Assembly (NCBI GenBank): GCA_004356735.1
Contig: SMWR01000054.1
Span: 1-36,354 of the forward strand
Source of the DNA: Deltaproteobacteria bacterium
GTDB taxonomy: Bacteria; Myxococcota_A; UBA9160; SMWR01
Length of the DNA stretch: 36,354 bases
Direction of reading: 5' to 3'
Made by a program: the position numbers and the translations under genes. Under the pieces are notes generated by a model. It was not told where the DNA came from, did not search any database, and saw only the letters and a program-made list of their open reading frames with translations. Every line of letters begins with the position of its first letter. The stretch's first letter is position 1. Of this stretch, positions 9,897 through 20,139 are shown piece by piece.

Positions 9897-11228
9897 TTAC
9901 CAGAGCTCGGGCGGCTTGGAGGGGCAGGACCAGGACGCGTCAAAGGATTCATCGCCGTTGGAGGCACCGCCGGAGTCCTCGGCGTCTTCCTCTTCGTCCG
10001 CGTAATCGTCGTCTTCATAGGACGGTGTGTAGGCGCACTCCACCCAGCGCGGCGCTGGGAACTCGAGGATGTAGCTCGAGCCGAAGCTCCGATACCTGAA
10101 CTCTCCGTCGTAGAGGAATCCGAAGCCGATGGACGGCGTCGGCACCGCGTCGAGATAATTGGCCTCGACGAGTTCGATCATTTCATCCGGGTAGATCTCT
10201 TCCTGCTCGAGGTAGGCGGCAAGCGCGTCGTTGATACTCCGCGCCTGCTGTTCGCGGGTCACGTAGTAGTCCCAGCGCGCCCAGACTTCGCCGATGATGA
10301 GTGGGACGGCGATCAGTACAGCGCCGGCGGCCATGTGCAGGACTCGTGCATCGAGCTTCTCGGGGCGGCCGCGAACGCCGACGGTGCTGGCCAGGGCGAT
10401 CGCCAGGGCGCATGCCACGGCGATTGGAATGTAGGTCTCGGCGCCCGCCCGAAAGGGCAGCAGGCTCATGGCCGAGCCCGCCGCCACGAACAGCAGCGGA
10501 GCGGTCACACCCAGCATCACGCCGCCGATGATCAGCGGGATCTTCTGGTCGGGATGCCGATGGGACAGGGCGATGCCGCCAGTGCCCATCGCGGCGCCCA
10601 TCAGCCAGAGCATCACGAAAAGGGTTCCCACCTCCATGCCGAAAACGGGTACGGCCGGCCACGGGGAGATGCTGAACTGGAGGCTTGGGTTGGTGCCGGT
10701 GGCGTTTCGGATGAATCCGACCACCACGCAGAAGACGGGCAGGAACAGCGCGATCCGAAGCGGCCAGCGGCGGCGCAGCCAGCTCTCGGCCAGGAACGGC
10801 GTGGCCAGGGAGAAGCCGAGTGTGATGGCCATGCATGCCAGGACCGCCGACGTGCGCCAGTAGAAGAACTCCCAGATCCGGGACGCCGCATCGCCGTAGT
10901 AGGTGAAGAGAACGCAGGCGACCACCGCGCTGTACCCGAGCGCCCGCGCGACGGCCGAGCGTCCGGTGAGGAAGACGGCGATCGTCAGTGCGAGCGCCGG
11001 GAATGTCAAGATTGCGATCAAGAGACCGGTGCTCTCGAAGGCGAAGGAAAGCCAGGTTGCGCGGGTCATGAACCCCGTCGGTTGGTACCAGGCAGGATCG
11101 ATCGTGACCGGCGCCGGTCCGATTCCCTGATGAACGAGATAGGCCCAGAGCACGGCGAGCACTCCGAAGACCCAGCAGAGCCAATCCAGCTTGCGCTCTG
11201 CGCGGGTCGAAGCTTCGCTGGCGGTCAC
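9897..11228 (-). CDS. Hypothetical polytopic membrane protein with pseudopilin-like soluble C-terminal region
   Basis: Long ORF with several hydrophobic helices; C-terminal AYLEQEEIYPDEMIELVEANYLDAVPTPSIGFGFLYDGEFRYRS. Confidence 0.75.
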   Translation of the reverse strand: MTASEASTRAERKLDWLCWVFGVLAVLWAYLVHQGIGPAPVTIDPAWYQPTGFMTRATWLSFAFESTGLLIAILTFPALALTIAVFLTGRSAVARALGYSAVVACVLFTYYGDAASRIWEFFYWRTSAVLACMAITLGFSLATPFLAESWLRRRWPLRIALFLPVFCVVVGFIRNATGTNPSLQFSISPWPAVPVFGMEVGTLFVMLWLMGAAMGTGGIALSHRHPDQKIPLIIGGVMLGVTAPLLFVAAGSAMSLLPFRAGAETYIPIAVACALAIALASTVGVRGRPEKLDARVLHMAAGAVLIAVPLIIGEVWARWDYYVTREQQARSINDALAAYLEQEEIYPDEMIELVEANYLDAVPTPSIGFGFLYDGEFRYRSFGSSYILEFPAPRWVECAYTPSYEDDDYADEEEDAEDSGGASNGDESFDASWSCPSKPPELW

Positions 11229-11638
11229 TTCTCTTCCTCGTTCTCTTTCAGCGCGGCGTGGAACTCGTTCACGGTGCCGCCCTCCGGCCCCTTGAGCCGG
11301 ATCTCCGCCTTCACCTCGAGGGTACGGCCTTCCAGAATTTCTCGCATGATGGCTGCAAGATCCATCTGCTGCATCGACTGGGCGATCTCGAAGCTCAGGC
11401 GCTCGAGGAACTCCTTGCGAGTGCGCTCGCTCTGCTCTGTCGCAAAGTCCATCCAGTCCTTGGGGAGGGTGTCACCGAGGGCCTTGCGGATTGTTTCTTC
11501 GGTCAGGAAGAAGCCGGAGAGTCCGATGGAAAGCGCGCGGCGCGCGAACTCGGGCAAGGCGGGCTTGCGCTCGCTCCCTGCTTTGGATTCCACCTCATCG
11601 GTGACGGGCTCTTTTTTATTCCCTCGATCCAGCGCCAT
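11225..11638 (-). CDS. Hypothetical protein, 137 aa
   Basis: ORF with 4-nt overlap with the downstream membrane protein gene. Confidence 0.7.
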   Translation of the reverse strand: MALDRGNKKEPVTDEVESKAGSERKPALPEFARRALSIGLSGFFLTEETIRKALGDTLPKDWMDFATEQSERTRKEFLERLSFEIAQSMQQMDLAAIMREILEGRTLEVKAEIRLKGPEGGTVNEFHAALKENEEEK

Positions 11639-11655
11639 GGAGTAGATTGCCTTTT

Positions 11656-12081
11656 ATGAGCCGGACCCGGGTTCGCGACATCATGCCCCGCAAGATGGTC
11701 ACGATCAGCGAGAGCGACAGGCTGTCGACGGTCGAGGATATCATGACGCTGGGTCACGTGCGCCACATGCCCGTGGTTCACGCTGGGAAGCTCGTAGGCG
11801 TCGTCTCAGAACGCGACCTGCTGCGCGCATCCCTCTCGAACCTGAACGAGTTCGGCAACGAGGAGCGCCGGGCCTTTCTCCAGGTGGTGGAGATCGGGCG
11901 GGTGATGTCGACTCCGCCCGTCGTGACCGCGCTCGAAACGAGCGTCGAGGATGCGGCCCGGGTGATGGCGGAACGCAAGATCGGCTGTCTGCCCGTGGTC
12001 GACGGTGACCGTTTGCTGGGTCTGATCACCGAAACCGATATTCTCCGCTACTTCGCCGGGATGGTGAGCGCCGAAGACTGA
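11656..12081 (+). CDS. CBS-domain protein
   Basis: VRDIMPRKMVTISESDRLSTVEDIM...HMPVVHAGKLVGVVSERDLL...VMAERKIGCLPVVDGDRLLGLITETDIL; two CBS motifs. Confidence 0.93.
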   Translation: MSRTRVRDIMPRKMVTISESDRLSTVEDIMTLGHVRHMPVVHAGKLVGVVSERDLLRASLSNLNEFGNEERRAFLQVVEIGRVMSTPPVVTALETSVEDAARVMAERKIGCLPVVDGDRLLGLITETDILRYFAGMVSAED

Positions 12082-12086
12082 GGCGA

Positions 12087-13457
12087 TCACACCTCGATCC
12101 GCTTCCAGCGGCCCGAGGCGAAGCGCCAGCTCAGCAGCACGGCCTTGACACTCCAGTCCGCCAGCAGGCAGCACCACACGGCCTCCACGGTGCCGAACAG
12201 GGGCTTGGCAACGACGACGGCCAACCCCAGTCGGAACACCAACAGCCCGGTCAGGACGACCACGAGCGGGAAGCGCGTGTCCCCTGCGCCACGCAGGCCG
12301 CCGCCCAACGCGAACTCGACCGCCATGGCCGGCTGTGCGGCGCCCAGGATCCAGATGAAGCTGACCGTCAGGTCGATGGTCTCCTGTCCGACGGCGCCAA
12401 AGACGTTAGCCAGGGGACGCGCGAACACGATGATCACCAGCCCCAGGCCACCCATCACGGCAACGGCATTGATTGCACTGCGCCAACCGAGCCGCTCGGC
12501 CACCTGGGGCAGGCCGGCGCCGAGGTTCTGTCCGACCAGGGTCGAAGCCGCCATCGAAAAGCCCATGCCGGGAACGAAGCAGAACGACAAGATGCGCACG
12601 CCGATCAGGTAGGCCGAGATGGCCGCGGTCGAAAAGGATGACACGATGCCCATGAAGATGAGCAGTCCGCCGCTGAAGATGGCCTGCTCGACGGCCGTCG
12701 GCAGTCCGATGCGCAGCAGCCGCCAGGACAGGGCCCGTGTCACGCTGGCGCGCCAGCCAAGCATCGGGAGAATCAGCTTGTCCCGTTGCCAGAGTGCCGC
12801 CATCACGGTGGCGGCAAACAGGAATACGAAGCCGGTCGCCCAGGCGGAGCCCTCCGCACCGAGCTCGGGCGCTCCCAGCTCGCCGAAGATCAACGCGTAG
12901 TCGAGGACGACGTTGAGCAGCACCGTCAGCGAGCCGACGATCAGCGGTGTGCGAACGTCGCCGGCGGCTCTCAACGCCTGTGCCAGGGTGATCTCGATCG
13001 CAAACGGAATCTGGAACAGGAGCAGGATGGCGAGACACGTCCCGCCGAGAGCGGCCACCTCGGGCTCGACCTGGAGCACCGCCACGATCGGTTCGCTCCA
13101 GGGAATCACGGCCATGATCAGGATCCCCCCGACGACGGAGAGTGCGACGGAGCAGTGCGTGGCTCGGGCCGCTTCTTCCATGTTGCCGGCACCGCACTCC
13201 CGGGAGACGATGGCCATCGTTCCCGTCGTGACGGCCGTCAAGACGGCGAAGCTGAAGAAGTGGATCTGGAGCGCGATGCCAACCCCGGCGATGGCCTCGG
13301 TGCCGAGCGACGACACGAACATGAAGTCGACAACGCCCACCAGCGAGTGCAGCGCGAAGAGCGCCATCGTAGGCCAGGCGAGTTGCCAGACTCCCGTCGC
13401 CGGCGGCGTGACGACGGTCTCCTCCGCCGGACCCGATTCGTGTCGGCTGCCGTTCAC
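12087..13457 (-). CDS. MATE-family efflux transporter
   Basis: 456-aa multi-TM protein, e.g. QIPFAIEITLAQALRAAGDVRTPLIVGSLTVLLNVVLDYALIFG and GGGLRGAGDTRFPLVVV. Confidence 0.9.
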   Translation of the reverse strand: MNGSRHESGPAEETVVTPPATGVWQLAWPTMALFALHSLVGVVDFMFVSSLGTEAIAGVGIALQIHFFSFAVLTAVTTGTMAIVSRECGAGNMEEAARATHCSVALSVVGGILIMAVIPWSEPIVAVLQVEPEVAALGGTCLAILLLFQIPFAIEITLAQALRAAGDVRTPLIVGSLTVLLNVVLDYALIFGELGAPELGAEGSAWATGFVFLFAATVMAALWQRDKLILPMLGWRASVTRALSWRLLRIGLPTAVEQAIFSGGLLIFMGIVSSFSTAAISAYLIGVRILSFCFVPGMGFSMAASTLVGQNLGAGLPQVAERLGWRSAINAVAVMGGLGLVIIVFARPLANVFGAVGQETIDLTVSFIWILGAAQPAMAVEFALGGGLRGAGDTRFPLVVVLTGLLVFRLGLAVVVAKPLFGTVEAVWCCLLADWSVKAVLLSWRFASGRWKRIEV

Positions 13458-13616
13458 GAGGCGAATTCATTCCAACGCGCCAGGATGTGTCGGGCAATTC
13501 GATCGGCGAGCGCGGTGGTTCGGGTCAGGCGCCGGGGACCTCGCGGGGGGGTGTGCCAAGACGTCGGGTTGAGGGGGTGCATGGGGTCGCCTTTCGTAAT
13601 ACAACGCCGACGCGTT

Positions 13617-14708
13617 TCAATCGTCGACGGGTTCTCGAAGGAAGCGCTGGAAGGCGGGCGGGATGATGGCGGCATCGAGGGGGCGAGGAGCTTGGGCCAC
13701 CACGTCGACGCCATTGTAGGTGTTCCAGAACAGGCTGGGGCCCCGAAGCCGGCCAGAGCGTGCGCGAACGACGATCTCGGCCAGGCATTTCGCGGTGTAG
13801 GTGGTCTCCAGCTGGATTCCGGCCTGCCGCGCGAGCGTCATTGCCTCGCGGGCGGCCGGGGTCACGGCGCCGTAGCACGGGCCAAGCTGGTCCTTCACAT
13901 AGTCCAGGTCCGGGTGAGCGCGGCCTCTCGACGAAATCGACGCGTCCAGGCTGGCAAGCCAGTCGATCAGCGATCCGGCGGAACCCAGGATGCGGCGTGG
14001 ACTCGGTGGCAGGACGTCGTTGACCAGTACACCGACCAGTCGGGATCGCAGACCGGTGAGGACGAGTCCGGCGGCCAGTCCGATCAGGCTCCCGCCGCTT
14101 CCGATCGCGATGTAGATGTCGGCAGGCTCCGGACAGTCACCGTGTTCGACTTGTTCGGCGAGTTCGAAGGCGGCGGCGACGAAGCCTAGGTTGCCGTGTC
14201 GCGAGGTTCCCCCGGTCGGCACATACGTTGGCCGCTCCATTCGCAGGGTCGATGTGCCGAGCACGCGAAATAACTGGGCGGCCGCGCCGGGAAGGTTGCG
14301 GCCGTAGACGAGTTTGGCGCCGTAGGCCGCATGCAGCAGCAGCGATTGCTGGACCTCGCGGGTCAGGGGTTGGTCGACGAGTATCAGGGTGGTTCTCATG
14401 CCTGCTTCCGAACCGAGGATGGTCGTCGCCAGTCCATGATGGGTGCCGAGGCCGCCGGTCGTGATCAGTCGTTCCGAGCGTCGGGCCAGTGCGGCGCCCA
14501 GGATGAACTCGAGCTTGCGCGGTTTGTTTCCGCCATAGCGTGAGCAGCTCCGATCGTCCCGCTTGATCCAGAGGTCGGGCGTGTCGGCGGGAAGTTCCGG
14601 CAGCACCAAGCGCTCCACCGGTGTCGGTCCGCTCAACAGCGGGTGCCACGGCAGAACCGCCGCGAGCGCGGGATGGGTCCGAAACAGGGCTGAGGGAGCG
14701 GCAGCCAC
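13617..14708 (-). CDS. PLP-dependent 1-aminocyclopropane-1-carboxylate deaminase / D-cysteine desulfhydrase family protein
   Basis: PTPVERL...WIKRDDRSCSRYGGNKPRKLEFILGAAL...TTGGLGTHHGLATTILG; start inferred (GTG 14708). Confidence 0.85.
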   Translation of the reverse strand: MAAAPSALFRTHPALAAVLPWHPLLSGPTPVERLVLPELPADTPDLWIKRDDRSCSRYGGNKPRKLEFILGAALARRSERLITTGGLGTHHGLATTILGSEAGMRTTLILVDQPLTREVQQSLLLHAAYGAKLVYGRNLPGAAAQLFRVLGTSTLRMERPTYVPTGGTSRHGNLGFVAAAFELAEQVEHGDCPEPADIYIAIGSGGSLIGLAAGLVLTGLRSRLVGVLVNDVLPPSPRRILGSAGSLIDWLASLDASISSRGRAHPDLDYVKDQLGPCYGAVTPAAREAMTLARQAGIQLETTYTAKCLAEIVVRARSGRLRGPSLFWNTYNGVDVVAQAPRPLDAAIIPPAFQRFLREPVDD

Positions 14709-14832
14709 GCCGCAGATGTGGACGAAGCGCGGCCCCAATGCAACCGATTGACTTTTCCCGCGGGGATCCCGTACCCTCCGGAGTGCCCCCCCCCGGGACG
14801 CCCGCGCGCCACCGGTGGGATCGAGGTGCTGC

Positions 14833-16365
14833 ATGGCGGTGGTGGAGAAGGTCGAGGCGGAAGTCGGGGGACGACGACGCCTGCGTCTCTCGAATCCCGC
14901 CACTCTCGAGCCGATCGGCGAGATCGAAGTTCACGATGCGTCGGATGTTCGCGCCAGCATCGAGCGCGCCCGGAAGGTCCAGCCCGCCTGGGCCGAGTTG
15001 GCCTTCGAAGAGCGCGGCCGTTTTCTCGAGCGCGCCGTGCGCGTGATCATCGAGCGCCAGGACGAGATCGTGGACGTGATCGTTTCCGAAACGGGAAAGC
15101 CGCGCATGGAAGCCCTGTCTGCCGAGCTGATCTCGTCCTGCGATGCGCTCCAGTTCTATGCGAAGCGCGCCAAGGGTCTGCTGCGGGACCGGTCGATTCC
15201 GCTGCACCTGATGCGGACCAAGAAGCTTCGTCTCGTCTGCAAGCCGGTCGGTGTAGTGGGAATCATCACGCCCTGGAACTTTCCTTTCGCGCTCACGATC
15301 AATCCAACGGCCCAGGCCTTGATGGCCGGCAACGCGGTCGTGCTCAAGCCTTCGGAAGTCACGCCCTTCTCGGCGCTGCTGCTGGATGAGATCTTTGCGG
15401 CCGTGGGCCTTCCCGAAGGTGTCTTCACGGTCGTCACCGGCGACGGCGAGACCGGTGCCGCCCTGGTGGATGCCGGCGTTGACAAGATCTCGTTCACCGG
15501 GAGCGTTCGGACCGGCCGCAGGGTGGCCGAGGCGTGCGGACGCAACCTGACCCCGTGCACGCTGGAACTCGGGGGCAAGGATCCGATGGTGGTGTGTGCG
15601 GATGCCGATCTGGACCGCGCTGCCCGTGGCGCGGTTTTTGGTGCCTTCAGCAATTCAGGCCAGGTCTGCACGTCGACCGAGCGCGTCTACGTGGTTGACG
15701 AGGTTGCCGAAGCCTTTACCGCAAAGTGCGTGGAGCTGACCTCCGAGCTTCGTCAGGGCAGCAGCGGCGAATTCGACGTGGGCGCCATCATCTGGCCCGG
15801 CCAGATCGACATCATCGAGAGCCATGTTCGCGACGCCGTAGAGAAGGGCGCCCGTGTACTCACCGGTGGCCGTCGCAACCCCAACGAGCGGGGCTACTTC
15901 TGGGAGCCCACGGTTTTGGTCGATGTCGATCACGACATGGCCATCATGCGCGATGAGACCTTCGGTCCAGTGCTTCCGATCATGCGTGTTACCGATGAGA
16001 ACGAGGCCCTGCGTTTGGCCAACGAGACCGGCTACGGACTCAACGCTAACGTCTGGACCAAGGACAAACACCGTGGTTTCGAGCTTGCACGATCGATCGA
16101 ATCCGGCTCGGTCGTCGTGAACGATTGTATGATCACGTACGGCGTAACCGAGTCTCCCTTCGGTGGAGTCAAGCAAAGCGGCATCGGCCGGGTGAACGGC
16201 GAGATGGGGCTCAAGGGGTACTGCAACGTGCAGTCGATCGTGATCGACCGGATGGGCGCGAAGTCGGAACCGCTCTGGTACCCGTACTCGAACGACAAGC
16301 TCGGTAGGATGAAGAAGATGATGCGGTTCCTATGGGGAACCTCTCTCGGACGTTTCCTCTCGTAG
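14833..16365 (+). CDS. NAD(P)-dependent aldehyde dehydrogenase
   Basis: GIITPWNFPFALTINP, KISFTGSVRTGRRVAE, LELGGKDPMVV, NSGQVCTSTERVYV. Confidence 0.95.
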   Translation: MAVVEKVEAEVGGRRRLRLSNPATLEPIGEIEVHDASDVRASIERARKVQPAWAELAFEERGRFLERAVRVIIERQDEIVDVIVSETGKPRMEALSAELISSCDALQFYAKRAKGLLRDRSIPLHLMRTKKLRLVCKPVGVVGIITPWNFPFALTINPTAQALMAGNAVVLKPSEVTPFSALLLDEIFAAVGLPEGVFTVVTGDGETGAALVDAGVDKISFTGSVRTGRRVAEACGRNLTPCTLELGGKDPMVVCADADLDRAARGAVFGAFSNSGQVCTSTERVYVVDEVAEAFTAKCVELTSELRQGSSGEFDVGAIIWPGQIDIIESHVRDAVEKGARVLTGGRRNPNERGYFWEPTVLVDVDHDMAIMRDETFGPVLPIMRVTDENEALRLANETGYGLNANVWTKDKHRGFELARSIESGSVVVNDCMITYGVTESPFGGVKQSGIGRVNGEMGLKGYCNVQSIVIDRMGAKSEPLWYPYSNDKLGRMKKMMRFLWGTSLGRFLS

Positions 16366-16415
16366 CCGCGTGGGCGCTACGCAGCAGGGCATCGTCCGGT
16401 GAAGCGGAGAATCGG

Positions 16416-17237
16416 ATGATTTCGACGATCTTGGTGGCAAGCGATGGTTCTGAAGCTTCGAGTGTGGCCGAACGCTATGGCGTGGGTCTGGCCGGCCGAC
16501 TGGAGGCGCGTGTGTTGGGTCTTTCGGTCATCGAGGAGCGCCTGGCGCGCGGCCTGAAAGACGATGGCCTCGGCGTCATGGCGCCGTCGCAGGAAGCCTT
16601 CGCGGCCTACCTGAAGAGCCGCGCCGAGGCGACCTGCCGGCGCCTGTCGGAAAAGGCGCGGGCCGCAGGGATCGAGAGCCAGTGCGAGACCGCACAGGGA
16701 ATCGCCGACGACCTGATCGTCGAACGCGGACAGCACGCGGACCTGCTCGTGCTGGGACGCGACGGGCAACACAAGGAGTTTCGGACTGGATTGATCGGTT
16801 CGACGGTCAACGGCGTGGTTCGCAAGACCGGAAAGTCGGTGCTGGTGGTGCCCGATGGCGCTCAGCTGTCGGGGCCGATCATGCTGTCCTTTGATGGTTC
16901 GCCCGGCTCGCGGTTGGCCGCAGCGCTTGCCGTCGAGTTCGCCAAGAAGCTGTCCGAGCCGGTGCACGTCTTCGTCGATTCGAAGGACAAGGGGCGCGCC
17001 ATCGCTCGCTTCGACGAAATCCGCAGCGTCGTCGGAGCCCTGCCGGTACCGGTGCGTGAGATCTCGTCCACCCTCGGCAGGCCCGACGTAAAGGTCGTCG
17101 ACTCGGCACGCGAGGTCCGGGCGGGGTTGATCGTGATGGGTGCCTTCGGCCGCAATCGGATCACCGACTACTTCCTCGGCAGCAACTCGGCGGCCGTGAT
17201 CCGCACCTCGCCGATCGCGGTGCTGGTTGCGCGCTAG
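16416..17237 (+). CDS. Universal stress protein, tandem USP domains
   Basis: ISTILVASDGSEAS...LLVLGRDGQHKEFRTGLIGSTVNGVVRKTGKSVLVVP and LIVMGAFGRNRITDYFLGSNSAAVIRTSPIAVLVAR. Confidence 0.88.
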   Translation: MISTILVASDGSEASSVAERYGVGLAGRLEARVLGLSVIEERLARGLKDDGLGVMAPSQEAFAAYLKSRAEATCRRLSEKARAAGIESQCETAQGIADDLIVERGQHADLLVLGRDGQHKEFRTGLIGSTVNGVVRKTGKSVLVVPDGAQLSGPIMLSFDGSPGSRLAAALAVEFAKKLSEPVHVFVDSKDKGRAIARFDEIRSVVGALPVPVREISSTLGRPDVKVVDSAREVRAGLIVMGAFGRNRITDYFLGSNSAAVIRTSPIAVLVAR

Positions 17238-17243
17238 GCGGGA

Positions 17244-18305
17244 ATGGTTCCGGTTGTGACGATCCGTCCGATCCGCTTGGCGGAGCTGGCCGACGTGTTG
17301 GAGCGGCCCTTCGAAGGCGAGGGCGACTTCGAGATCAAGGGCGTCGCGGCCCTCGCCTCCGCGGGTCCCAGTGATCTCTCCTTCGTCCGTTCAGAACGCT
17401 GGAGTGATGCCGTGTCGGCTTCAGCGGCAGGCGCCGTGATTGCGCCCGAGGGCGTCGACGTGGGAGGCCGCGCGGTGATCCGCTCGCCCCATCCGGGCCT
17501 CGACTTCGCCCGCGCCGTGCGACGCATCCAGCCGATGCCGCGGCTGCCGGCCGGCATCGACCCCGGCGCTCACGTGGCGGACGATGCCCAGTTGGATCCG
17601 ACGGCCGCAATCGGACCGGGCTGCGTCGTCGGCTCCGGTGCACGCGTCGGCGCGCGGTCGGTCCTGTACGCCAACGTGACCCTCTACGCCGGCGTCGTGG
17701 TGGGAGTCGATTGCAGGGTCCATGCCGGCTGTGTCCTGCGCGAGGGAACCGTGCTTGGCGATCGGGTGGCGCTGCAGCCGGGAGTCATGCTCGGCGGCGA
17801 CGGGTTCGGCTACGTCGGGAATGAGAAGGACGAGTGGGAATCGGTTCCCCAGACCGGCGGGGTCATCGTGGAAGATGACGTCGAGATCGGCGCCAACGCG
17901 ACCGTCGACCGAGGAACGCTGGGCGACACGCTGATTCGTCGCGGCGTGAAGATCGACGATCTATGCCTGATTGCTCACAACTGCGATGTGGGAGAGAACG
18001 TCCTGATCGCGGGCCAGGTCGGGATCGCCGGCAGCGTCGAGATCGGGCGCGACGCGATCCTGCTCTCCCAGGTCGGAGTGGCCGACCACGTTCGCATCGG
18101 GGCCCGCGCCTATGTCGGACCCCAGTCCGGTGTCCCGGCGGATCTCGAGACTGGCGCTCGAGTGCTCGGGACGCCCGCTCTCGACCTGCCGCTGGGTCGA
18201 CGCGTGGTGGTGTCGATGCGCCGAATCCCGGAGTTGTTGCGCAGGATGCGTCGCCTGGAGCGCCGTCTCGACCCGGATGCCTCCGACGCGGTCGAGCCGG
18301 AATGA
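17244..18305 (+). CDS. lpxD: UDP-3-O-acylglucosamine N-acyltransferase
   Basis: Left-handed beta-helix hexapeptides with [59 protein letters not shown]. Confidence 0.93.
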   Translation: MVPVVTIRPIRLAELADVLERPFEGEGDFEIKGVAALASAGPSDLSFVRSERWSDAVSASAAGAVIAPEGVDVGGRAVIRSPHPGLDFARAVRRIQPMPRLPAGIDPGAHVADDAQLDPTAAIGPGCVVGSGARVGARSVLYANVTLYAGVVVGVDCRVHAGCVLREGTVLGDRVALQPGVMLGGDGFGYVGNEKDEWESVPQTGGVIVEDDVEIGANATVDRGTLGDTLIRRGVKIDDLCLIAHNCDVGENVLIAGQVGIAGSVEIGRDAILLSQVGVADHVRIGARAYVGPQSGVPADLETGARVLGTPALDLPLGRRVVVSMRRIPELLRRMRRLERRLDPDASDAVEPE

Positions 18306-19099
18306 AGCGTGTCCCGCTGAGCCGGCTCGAACGACAGATCCAGCAGGCGCGGGAGGGGCCCGAGCTTCAGGCCCTGCTGGTGCCCCTGAAACAGGACCCG
18401 CGCCAGGGTGCCCGGCGGATCGTCGAGCGCACCGAGCGTCGGCTGCTGGCCGCGGCCCATGAGCGCGAGCGCCTCGCCGGTCTTTTCGAGCTGCGCCGGC
18501 AGTTGATCGCCGCGGGTGCACGAAGGGTGGCCGGGGTCGACGAGGTCGGCGTCGGGCCCCTGGCCGGTCCGGTCGTGGCCTGCGCCGTGGTTCTTCCGGA
18601 GGAGATGGACCTTCCCGGTCTGAACGATTCCAAGCAGCTCTCGCCGGGCGCGCGCCAAGAACTGTCCCGGCGCATACGCGCCCAGGCCGTCGACGTTTCG
18701 GTGGCGGAAGTGACGCCGCATGACATCGATCGGCTCAACATCCACCACGCCACGCTCGAAGCCATGCGCCGTGCCGTCGTGGGCCTGACTCAGCCGCCCG
18801 ATCACGTGCTGGTCGATGCCCGCACGATTCCGGGTCTCGAGGTCCGGCAAACGGCCATCGTTGGTGGCGACTCCAAAGACGGTTCGATCGCGGCGGCCTC
18901 GATCGTGGCCAAGGTGTATCGTGATGCGCTGATGGTGGAACTCGACGCGCGTTTTCCGGTGTACGGGTTCGCTCGCCACAAGGGCTATCCGACACCCGAT
19001 CATCAGCAAGCGCTTCGCGTTCACGGTCCATCGCCAGAGCATCGGCGTTCGTTCGCTCCCGTGGCACGCGCGGCCGTTGGCCGGTCTGCGCCGGCCTAG
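18302..19099 (+). CDS. rnhB: Ribonuclease HII with N-terminal extension
   Basis: [65 protein letters not shown] overlap with lpxD. Confidence 0.92.
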   Translation: MKRVPLSRLERQIQQAREGPELQALLVPLKQDPRQGARRIVERTERRLLAAAHERERLAGLFELRRQLIAAGARRVAGVDEVGVGPLAGPVVACAVVLPEEMDLPGLNDSKQLSPGARQELSRRIRAQAVDVSVAEVTPHDIDRLNIHHATLEAMRRAVVGLTQPPDHVLVDARTIPGLEVRQTAIVGGDSKDGSIAAASIVAKVYRDALMVELDARFPVYGFARHKGYPTPDHQQALRVHGPSPEHRRSFAPVARAAVGRSAPA

Positions 19100-19106
19100 C
19101 CCGAGC

Positions 19107-20078
19107 ATGCGGCTCTTTGAAAAGCCCGAAGACTTCCAGGTCGACGAAGTGCCGCTCTATGCTCCGACAGGGGAGGGTAGTCACACGTTCGTACGGATCG
19201 AGAAGCGCAATCGCACCACGCCCGAAGTTGCCCAGGACCTGGCGCGGGCCGCCGGAGTAAAGGCGCGGGACGTGGGCTATGCCGGGCTGAAGGACAAGCT
19301 GGCGGTCACCACCCAGTGGTTCTCGGTGCCCGGCCTCGCTCCCGAAGCGGCACTTGCGTTGGAGTTGTCCGACGCGCGCGTGCTCGAGGCCGAGGCGCAT
19401 CCCCACAAGCTCCGGACGGGCCAGCTTCGCGCGAACCGCTTTCGCATCCTGGCCAGGGATGCCGAGCGGCAAGGAGACGCTGCCGAGGCGCGGGTCCAGG
19501 AGCTCGTGGCACGCGGAATGCCGAACCGCTTCGGTCCCCAGCGCTTTGGTCGTCGCGGCGACAACGCCGATCTCGGGCGACGTCTGCTTGCGGGCGAGCT
19601 CAACATGAGGGATCGCCGACGTGCGCGTCTGTTTGTTTCCGCGCTTCAGGCCGAGGTGTTCAACATCGTCCTCGAGCGCCGCGAGCTGCCGCTCGACGCC
19701 GTCGAGGTGGGCGACGTCGCCAGGGTGCAGGCCAGTGGCGGGCTCTTTCTCGTGGAAGACGCCAAGGCAGAAAACAAGCGAGCCCAGCGCTTCGAGATCA
19801 GTCCAACCGGCCCGATCTTCGGCAATCGTGTCATCGAACCCGCCAGCCCCGTGGCGGAACGGGAGCGGGCCGTTGCGACGGAGTGCGGAATCGACATCGA
19901 TTCGGTTTCGCCGCCGCCGGGTGTTCGGCTTCGCGGTGCCCGCCGTCCACTGCGCGTACTTCCCGAGGAGGTTCGAATCGAGCGCGAGGGACCGGATCTG
20001 GTGGTTCAGTTCATGCTTCCGCCCGGCAGCTATGCCAGCGTGTTCCTCCAGGAAGTCCTGGGAGACACATCCGACTGA
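19107..20078 (+). CDS. truD: tRNA pseudouridine(13) synthase
   Basis: FEKPEDFQVDEVPLY, VGYAGLKDKLAVTTQWFSVPG, MPNRFGPQRFGRRGDNADLG. Confidence 0.93.
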   Translation: MRLFEKPEDFQVDEVPLYAPTGEGSHTFVRIEKRNRTTPEVAQDLARAAGVKARDVGYAGLKDKLAVTTQWFSVPGLAPEAALALELSDARVLEAEAHPHKLRTGQLRANRFRILARDAERQGDAAEARVQELVARGMPNRFGPQRFGRRGDNADLGRRLLAGELNMRDRRRARLFVSALQAEVFNIVLERRELPLDAVEVGDVARVQASGGLFLVEDAKAENKRAQRFEISPTGPIFGNRVIEPASPVAERERAVATECGIDIDSVSPPPGVRLRGARRPLRVLPEEVRIEREGPDLVVQFMLPPGSYASVFLQEVLGDTSD

Positions 20079-20139
20079 CGGCCGCATCGGGAGGCGGTAT
20101 GCTGGCGACGTCTTTTGATCTCTGTCGCCAGGAGTTCCC

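Noticed and set aside
12786-14189. 467-aa + strand ORF opposite the MATE and PLP-deaminase genes
   Set aside because: Shadow ORF; reverse strand encodes two recognisable proteins.
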